From: Eledone cirrhosa
Taxonomy: Eukaryota > Mollusca > Cephalopoda > Octopoda > Eledonidae
Length of the DNA: 64,000 bases
Reading direction: 5' to 3'
Assembly: GCA_964016885.1 (NCBI GenBank)
Contig: OZ024743.1
Location: 166,392,492 to 166,456,491 of the forward strand
The translations under genes were made by a program, and so were the position numbers. The notes under the pieces were generated by a model that worked only from the letters and a program-made list of their open reading frames with translations, searched no databases and was not told the origin of the DNA. Of the stretch, positions 57,189 through 64,000 are shown piece after piece (position 1 is the stretch's first letter; the number at the start of each line of letters is the position of its first letter).

Positions 57189-58602
57189 TCATAATATAAT
57201 AAAGGGAGGAGTGCAGGACTGCATCCTGAATATATTTTTTCATCCCGTTTGTAAAAGAAGTTGGATTACTTTGAATAAATAATGAATGAATATTATAATT
57301 TATGTACTAAATTTCGTAACTCTTGATAAACAATTTTAATACTTATTTCAAGATTCACTTCTTTAAATTTTTCAAATGTCAACATTTCAGGTTAGCATCC
57401 GTTATATAAATGTTCATATATTTGCATCGTTATATAAGGTTTATATTTCCGTCACTAATTTTTTCCTAATGCAGTTTATAATATATTGTCCTTTTTAAAT
57501 GTATCATGGATTACATTACTGATTGCAGAAGAGAGTGTAACACAGTCTCTCTTCAATTTCTGTGCATATTCTCAATTATGATTTTATTTGATGTATCATA
57601 TCTAAATGTATATACATTTGCATATAATATCAATATGCACATAAATTCTGGCTATGCTGGAATCAAGAGGACTGAGAGTAAACCTAGCTAAGACAAAAGT
57701 GTTGATGAGTAGGAAAGACGACAAAACTCTGATTCCATCAGGGAAATGGCCATGTCTAGTATGTAGGAAAGGAGTTGGCATAAATTCTATAAAATGTACA
57801 CACTGCAGATCTTGGGTACACAAGAGATGTAGTGGGAAAGCAGGCAAACTAACATGTAGGGAAAACTACATATGCAGTAGATGTACAGGGAAATTTGACA
57901 GTAGAAGTCGCAGTGATAGACACATTTTTCAAATGTGGGTAGGACCTACAGAGGTGGTTGATAGCTTCCAATACCTAGGTGATAAGATTACTAAGGGAGG
58001 AGGGTGCTCCGAGGCCATAGTATCCAGAATAAGGACGGGTAGGAAGAAGTTTAGGGAGCTGCTTCCTCTGTTGACAAAGAAGGCTTTCTCCCTACGAACG
58101 AAAGGCCAGTTATATGATGCCTGTGTGAGATGCACAATGCTGCTTGGTTGTGAGACAAGGGCAGCAACTGTGGAATATATGCGACGGTTGGAGAGAAATG
58201 AAGCAAGCATGCTCCATTGGATGTCCAATGTCAATGTGCATGAATGACCAAGTATAGACGAGTTGAGAGAGAAACTGTGTATAAGAGGGATAGGCTGTAG
58301 TGTGTGGGAGAGAAGATTGCATTGGTATGGACATGTGATGCGCATAGAGGATGACTGCCAAGAAATCCCAGTAGAAGGAAGGCGCAGTCGAGGAAGACCA
58401 CGAAAAACATGAGTGGAGGGGCTGAGAGCAGACCTCAGATCACTGAAGCTCACGGAGGAGATGACAAAGGAGTGTGACGAATGGAGCGATGCCGTGCTTA
58501 ATAGGACCCATCCACCCTTGCAAGCAGGGAAAAGCAGATGTAAAATGATGATGATGATGACATGCTAGCAGAAAACCACCCATAGGGTGGTTTTTCTGCT
58601 AG
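57189..58602 (+). mobile_element. Non-autonomous Helitron interrupted by a LINE
   Basis: The 5' end A|TCATAATATAATAAAGGG matches the Helitron start at 55416. The 3' end is a hairpin (GCAGAAAACCACCC / GGGTGGTTTTTCTGC) followed by CTAG and then T, as Helitrons require. Without the LINE (57641-58558) it is about 0.5 kb. The region before the LINE (57480-57640) matches the terminal ~150 bases of the Helitron ending at 61407. Confidence 0.8.
57641..58558 (+). mobile_element. Family 2 RTE-like LINE inserted in the Helitron end
   Basis: Plus strand from LRVNLAKTKVLMSRKDDKTL. The finger (CLVCRKGVGINSIKCTHCRS, WVHKRCSGK, CSRCTG) is followed by the C-terminal region, open for 197 codons. An ATG tail ends near 58558. 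Removing it rejoins ATATGCAC to ATGCTAGCAGAAAACC, which restores the Helitron 3' end. Confidence 0.9.
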
Positions 58603-58959
58603 TATATATAAACGTTCATATATTTCCATTGTTCTTTCATAAGGTTTATATTTCCCATCACTCGTTTATTTCAAAGATTTCTTTTTTTTTTTTTTCATTT
58701 TAATATATAATTATACATACATGACAGAAAGTGAACATGGGATGCAGAAAACATTTCTCATCTAAATCTCAACGCTTAGCAGCAGACACAGTGACAAAGA
58801 GAGATAAGGGCAAATCAATCAAACAATAATTGCTCTAAAACATCCCAACAAATTTCTACAAATGTAGTTCAGTTAACACACCAACAACAACTTGCAACAA
58901 ATACACCAAATGTTCAGAGAGGAAGGAACAGGTCAATTGAAGGTCTGGCAAAGAATCCT

Positions 58960-60350
58960 ACAGATGAACTTTTCCAAGAGCAAACTTTTCTTTCCATAAT
59001 GCCACAACATAATGCAGGGAGTTTCTTTGCCTCCGTTTGTTCACAATGCAAAGCTTATTGCTGGCCACATGAACCCAAATCTCTGTGCTGCTTCCAGGGA
59101 AAGTGAAACTTCTTCAACTTCTTCCTCCTCCACTAAATATACTGAAATATTTCAATATCACTCAAGCGGGAAATTCTTTTCTCCATAAGATACGGGCATA
59201 TAACAATGTGCTTGCCTTAGCTTCAATTGGTTGCAAACAGATTAGAGCACCAGGATTTAGTTCCACATTTAAGATCCAAGGTAAGATTTGTCATGTTATT
59301 GTATCACTACTTCCAAGTGATGCTTCACCCAAGTTTGTGCAGCTTTACTTCTATGATACAGATCATGAGCTTCAGAATCGCTTGCGTCATGCTAATTTAG
59401 ATGCTGTTGTCCTGCAGGACCTGCAAGAAGACTTGCACTTCTGCAACACGTATAGGCAGTCATTGAAATGCCAGTCTCTGAAAATGTGAATATTGTCCTA
59501 CATGCTGACAATAAAATAAAACCTACTGATTTTCATTGTCGCACATATAATCTTCCCATGGCATCCGAGATTGCTGTTATTCAACCTGATACAGCATTAG
59601 GTCTCTTGGATGTCATCATTCATAAAAGAGATAGTGGTCTTCAGAGGATTCATCAGTTGCACTGTTCTTATGATCCTTTGCATTATGTGCTACTGTTTCC
59701 TTGGGGGAATGATGGGTTTCAGGTTGGTTTGAAAAGGATTGACAACAACCACACACTCAGACCCATTGATTTCTACTGTTATCGGTTTCAGGTTAGGCAA
59801 GGTGACTGTAACATTATGATGAAGAGCAGGCGGCTGATGCAACAATATTCTGTAGATGCCCAGGCAAAAATAGAACATTGTTGCCTCAAATGGGCCCACA
59901 ACAATCAAACCATGATACGAGCTGAAAAGTATGAGAGTTTGTATGATGCTGTGGCTGAAGGAGATTCAGTAAATGCAGGCCGGAGAATGGTTCTTCTTCC
60001 TTTAATCTATGGTTCCCCTCGCTTCTACAGTGAGTGCTTCCAGAATTTGATGACTATGGTTTGACACATGGGAAAGCCATCTTATTTCATCACAGTAACA
60101 ACTAACCCTAACTGGGATGAAATAAAACATAGTCTGCACCTTGGTGAAGAACTTAGGGACCATCTTGATATTTGTGCAAGAGTCTTCAAGATCAAGTATG
60201 ACAGCCTCATGGATGACATACTGAAAATAAATGTCCTAGGAAAAGTTGTGGCTCATTCTGCTACAATAGAGTGGCAGAAACGAGGCCTCACTCATGCTCA
60301 TATTCAGCCGATAATGGCTGAAGATAGCAAGCCCCAAAACTGCTGATGTC
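58960..60350 (+). pseudogene. Helitron Rep (HUH) N-terminal half
   Basis: Three consecutive frames (59085-59489, 59468-60064, 60068-60346). The first holds the Helitron N-terminal region (RAYNNVLALASIGCKQ; CHVIVSLLPSDASPKFVQLY). The second continues (LDVIIHKRDSGLQRIHQLHC; DPLHYVLLFPWGNDGFQ). The third holds the Rep catalytic part (GKPSYFITVTTNPNWDE; RVFKIKYDSLMDDI; EWQKRGLTHAHI). The His-Ala-His at about 60293-60301 is the HUH metal-binding motif used by rolling-circle nucleases. One frameshift and one TGA (60062) separate the frames. The catalytic Tyr region downstream is lost to stops. Confidence 0.85.
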
Positions 60351-60649
60351 ATTGATTAGGTAGTGTACTGTGAGATTCCTGATAAAGAGACCAATCCAAT
60401 TCTGCATAAGGTCATCACATCCTGCAACATTCATGGCCGATGTGGACAAGCTAATATGATGTGTTCATGTATGGAAGGGTTAGGACAACAACACCATTGT
60501 TCAAAAAGTTATTCTAAAGCATTCAGACAAACCACATTTGTTTCCAAAAATTCCTTTTTAGAGTACAGGCAGTTGCATCATGCTTCTGAGAAATCTGGAT
60601 CCTCTAAACAAGCATTGCAGTGGTACACGCTACATCATCATCAGTTTAC

Positions 60650-60996
60650 ATAATCATGTAATTGAAGCTGAAGTGGCGTTTGGTCCCAATGCTGGAACAA
60701 GATTGTTAATCCCAAGGATACCTCATGTATCTCAAGAGCTTTAGTTCCCTTTCACTTTTACTTGCAAGCAATTTCCTGTCAAATCAGCCTTTGCCCTTAC
60801 ATGCAACAAAGCACAAAGGCAGACATTTGAGAATATATGTATATCTACCAACACAATTCTTCTCACATGTATTATCACGAGTTACAAAAAAAGAAAATAT
60901 AAAAATATTAAATGAAAGGGTCTGTTTGCTGACAACTGTGTCTACAAAGAAATTCTACAGTGATGTGAAACAGCTATCACTCTCTTTTAGTTGAAA
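60650..60996 (+). pseudogene. Helitron helicase, C-terminal motifs only
   Basis: GPNAGTRLLIPRIPHVSQEL, then FPFTFTCKQFPVKSAFALTC and NKAQRQTFENI, then LSRVTKKENIKILNE. These match the last motifs of the Pif1-like helicase in Helitrons. The Walker A and B motifs and several hundred codons between Rep and here are deleted. Confidence 0.85.
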
Positions 60997-61407
60997 TGCA
61001 TTTCAGTTTCTTTTTGATTGCTAGAAAAAGGACACTACAAAAACTTAAGATGATGACGATATGTGAATACACTAAAACAACAATATAGCGAAGGTTAACT
61101 CTTCATATTGGTAGATATAATTGATTCATTTCCACCAGCATCATCTATTTTCAAATTCACTGCTTGAAGCTTCCCATCGACATTCTCAAGTGAAAATTCA
61201 TCAACATTTTCCATCAACAGTTTCATTGCTTTTCCATCTTCATTATCGCCTTTTTTAAATGTATCGTGGATTACTTTACTGATTACAATTTATGTGCATA
61301 TTGTCAATTTACTTTTCAATTTATATATCATATCTATATGCATATATATCAATATGTACACTACATATGCAAGAAGAAAACCGCCTGAAGGGTGATTCTT
61401 CTACTAG

Positions 61408-61904
61408 TATACTTAATCAGACTGAGTGACTTTTCAGATGGACTAAGGGGCCTGTGTTTTACTTGCATATATTTATAGGGTGTGCTGGATGCATTTTATT
61501 GTGTGATCAGCACTAGGAAAGTTGTCACATCCTTGACACAACTGAAGAATCCTTTCAACAAATTGGCATGGTTTCTACAGATAGATGTCTTTCCAAATAC
61601 CAACCACTTTACTTGGAGTATTGGGCACAGGCACTAGGGAGGTTGTCACAGCCTTGACACAGCTGAAATAGACTAAATGAATGTCAGTATTTAGAGATTT
61701 TGCTTCACATTCAACTTCCACCTAAGTTGACTTTACTTTTCATACATCTAAAGTAGGTAGCAATAATGTATTGAACTCCATTCAGTCAAATATGAATAAC
61801 TTTTCCCTGTAAATTTGAAGCCATATGCCAAAGTTAGAAATTAATTTATGATTCAATCAGATTAAGCAGTGGGTTAAGATGAAACAGAATAGATCACCAA
61901 AAGA
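61408..61904. other. LINE UTR-like words, otherwise unrecognised
   Basis: 61470-61680 contains CTGGATGCATTTTATTGTGT and GGCACAGGCACTAGGGAGGT, resembling the UTR segment at 50100-50200. These are probably traces of an RTE-like LINE 3' UTR in minus orientation. Confidence 0.45.
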
Positions 61905-62110
61905 TAAATTTAGAAGCTTATTCTTGGCTGGGAACTTCTCACTAAAAAGAAGGCACCTGTAGTACTTTCCCATGGCATGAAATCAAACCGCATCTCATCT
62001 AATTTGACTTTTTTCCTAATTAGCTGTACTATAACTCTTTCCCTCACTTTCATAACTTGGTCCATTAGTTTTATTCCTCTGTAGTTGCTCCTTTCTAGAG
62101 CATCACCTAA
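61905..62110 (-). mobile_element. Family 2 RTE-like LINE, RT fragment
   Basis: Minus strand reads LERSNYRGIKLMDQVMKV, then QLIRKKVKLDEMRFDF and STTGAFFLVR. This is a short internal RT block with no ends visible. Confidence 0.8.
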
Positions 62111-62115
62111 TTAGT

Positions 62116-63330
62116 TAAAAGCCTATCACTGAGGTGAGCTCTATATTTTGATCCCTTTATTCCATGTATAGTTATGGATGTCTCTGTTCATAAGAGACAG
62201 TCCATTGTTAGAACAGAAGTCTAATAAACCTCTCCATTTCTATTCAGATCTGGGTCGCTATTCCTTCCAATCACTCTTTCCATGTTAGGTGGTCAGTGCC
62301 AACATATACATTGAAGTCTCCCATCAGGATATATGACTCAGTCTTAACTGCAGTGAATTCATCAAAGAAGGATCTGTATTCGGACTCCTTGTTTGGTGCA
62401 TAAACTTGCACTACACATAGAGACCTCTCTTTCAGCCTAAGTTTCCAGAGGCAAATCCTCCCTCATAATGGTATCCAGTCCATAACACATTCTGACAGTT
62501 GGGGGCTTGTGAGTGTCCCCACTGCTGCCTGTGCAGTCACTTCTGAATAGTGTCACACCTGAATAGTGGAGTTTCCATCCTCCATCCAAATCTACAGTGT
62601 TAGAGCCTTGGTACTTTGTTGAGGAAACCCTGACTATATCTAGTCTGTAGCATCTAGACCCCTCCACTAGTTCCTGCTCCTTACCTGTGAGGGTTGTGAT
62701 GTTCCAAGTTTCAATTGTCAAGGCTTGCTCCCTTCTGAACCCTCTTGGGGTCTCAGGATGTGTAATCTGCTATCAGGAATGCATCTGGGATTCTCCTCTC
62801 TTCAGAAAGGTGGATTTTTGTGCGGTGGAGAGAATACTTTGCTGATTTCCTAAACTCAATCACAGAATCTTCTGATGTACACGAGGTGCATTTGAGAGCG
62901 GTGATTAATCTCTCAGAGGCTGAGGTCACAAGAGCGATGAAAGAGCAAAAGCTGCTGGGGAAGTTGAAATCAGGTCCAAGATGTTAAAAGTCTTAATTAG
63001 AGAAGGTATTCTCTGGCTGACGCATGTGTGACAGGTGGCCTGAATCATTGGAAAAGCACTTAAGCAATGGCAATCAAGAGTGATAATCCCAATTTTCAAA
63101 TAGGGAGACAAGAAAGATTGTTCCAATTATATAGGATTTCCTTGTTAAGCCTCCCCAGTAAATTCTTTGATAAATGTCTGGCAAAGAGATGTAGGGAGAT
63201 TATCGAGTCCAAGTTAGCTGATGAACAGTACAGTTTTTGCTGCGGACACAGCACAGCCAACCAAATATTCACACTGTAGCATATTCTTGAGAAATCGTGG
63301 GGATATTGCCAAGAGGATGATCTATCGCAT
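62116..63330 (+). mobile_element. Family 3 LINE with inverted 5' part
   Basis: 62765-63330 reads on the plus strand (SLQKGGFLCGGE; HEVHLRAVINLSEAEVTRAM; KRCREIIESKLADEQ; ANQIFTL), an RT portion of the family seen at 36896-38945. Immediately left, 62745-62116 reads on the minus strand as the endonuclease start of the same family (IETWNITTLTGKEQELVEGS; YILMGDFNVYVG). The endonuclease N-terminus abuts the RT start, exactly the order produced by 5' inversion (twin priming). Stops are frequent. Confidence 0.75.
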
Positions 63331-63439
63331 GCAATCCTCTGGCTACAACTAAGAGACACAATCAGGGTGTACAAAGGGGCCATGGCAAAATACAAGATCC
63401 TCATATGGACATGAAAGGGATTTGTCCACTGTACAGGAG

Positions 63440-64000
63440 CAAATAATGGAATATCATAGATAGGGCTAGGTGAACTAGCTAGTCGATTTGGAAAGGCCCT
63501 AAGAAAAACCTATTTAAATGTTAAAGTGGTAGATAAGCCAGGAACTACCATAAAATCTCTGATCAGTATAACTTACTCCTTTAAGAAAACCTGCTGTACA
63601 AATAAGAAATGTGTAATATGTAGAATAATTCCTCAAATAAATTGTAAAACTAGAAATGTAGTCTATAGCATAAGATGTACAGAGAGTGCTTGTAGAAATA
63701 TGACAACATACATAGGAGAGACATAGGGGAGAAAATAGACGAACACTGGGGTGAACTAAAGGACAAAAAGACAATTCAGTACTATATGAACACACCAGAC
63801 TGAAACATGATGGTAAAATAGACAACATAGAAGTTAAAATAATACCTAAACATAGGAATGACTCAACAATTAGACAAATTAGGGAGGCTACAGAAATAGT
63901 ATTAAGAAAACACAGGCTGAATAGAAAATATGAATGGAACAACTACCCCATACACAAGCACACACTAGTGATCCAAGATAGAATATAAATATACACAGAT
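63440..64000 (+). pseudogene. Penelope-like GIY-YIG nuclease fragment, runs off the window
   Basis: Plus strand: ELASRFGKALRKTYLNVKVV, then SFKKTCCTNKKCVICRI, then RNVVYSIRCTESACRNMTTY-IGET, the GIY-YIG core. After a TAG and a frameshift it reads DEHWGELKDKKTIQ, REATEIVLRKHRLNRKYEWN and HKHTLVIQDRI. The Cys-rich segment before VYSIRC and the final Glu-containing block are typical of nucleases carried by Penelope-like elements. Unlike the copy at 10877 this belongs to a different subgroup. Confidence 0.8.

Larger units (their letters stand above)
58603..61407 (+). mobile_element. Helitron with Rep and partial helicase, decayed
   Basis: Begins with sequence like 57403 (TATATAAACGTTCATATATT), so its first ~215 bases are missing. 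It encodes Rep and a helicase C-terminus, then the shared terminal ~150 bases. It ends in a hairpin (GAAGAAAACCGCC / GGGTGATTCTTC) and CTAG at 61404-61407, followed by T. Confidence 0.8.

Noticed and set aside
1..64000. CRISPR arrays, operons or bacterial promoters
   Set aside because: No spaced direct repeats of that kind; the DNA is clearly eukaryotic.
1..64000. Functional tRNA genes
   Set aside because: The only tRNA-like sequences are SINE heads, which lack a proper cloverleaf and carry the SINE 3' domain.

Overview
The window looks like cephalopod, most likely octopus, nuclear DNA. It is AT-rich and has short exons in long introns. It is packed with old, nested transposable elements of kinds I associate with octopus: tRNA-derived SINEs with a shared 3' domain, APE-type LINEs with ATG-repeat tails, Penelope-like elements with GIY-YIG nuclease, BED-finger hAT elements and Helitrons. 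No microbial gene organisation is present.

The one host gene I can support lies on the minus strand and is almost hidden by repeats. Three short exons (29585-29693, 25126-25206, 5009-5081) and a probable fourth (3362-3562) have good splice junctions and matching phases. Joined, they read like the N-terminal GRF-type zinc-finger region of transcription termination factor 2 (TTF2, lodestar family of SNF2 ATPases). On this reading most of positions 1-30000 is TTF2 intron, with about 20 kb between the second and third exons. The start codon and the helicase exons are not in the part I can read.

Layout: 1-5000, foldback element, SINEs, CR1-like LINE fragment, TTF2 exons. 5200-10500, LINE fragments on both strands. 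10582-20145, a Penelope-like fragment with inverted terminal repeats, split by an 8.2-kb hAT element (8-bp target duplication) that itself contains a foldback/SINE pair and a nearly complete LINE. 20400-32300, LINEs nested in or abutting LINEs. 32900-36000, SINEs with clear target duplications, an L1/Tx1-like fragment and a foldback element. 36800-50000, several LINE families, including a long CR1-like copy and two long RTE-like copies. 51200-54600, a decayed LTR retrotransposon. 54900-61400, SINE, 0.67-kb foldback, two Helitron 3' ends and a Rep/helicase remnant. 61900-64000, a LINE with a 5' inversion and a second Penelope-like nuclease fragment.

Three LINE groups recur. Family 1 and family 2 are RTE-like and carry a PHD-like C4HC3 finger between the reverse transcriptase and the C-terminal region. 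Family 3 is a different APE-type LINE. Every transposon coding region I checked has stops, frameshifts, deletions or altered catalytic residues, so none looks able to move by itself. Protein family names come from recognising motifs by eye; no database search was run.
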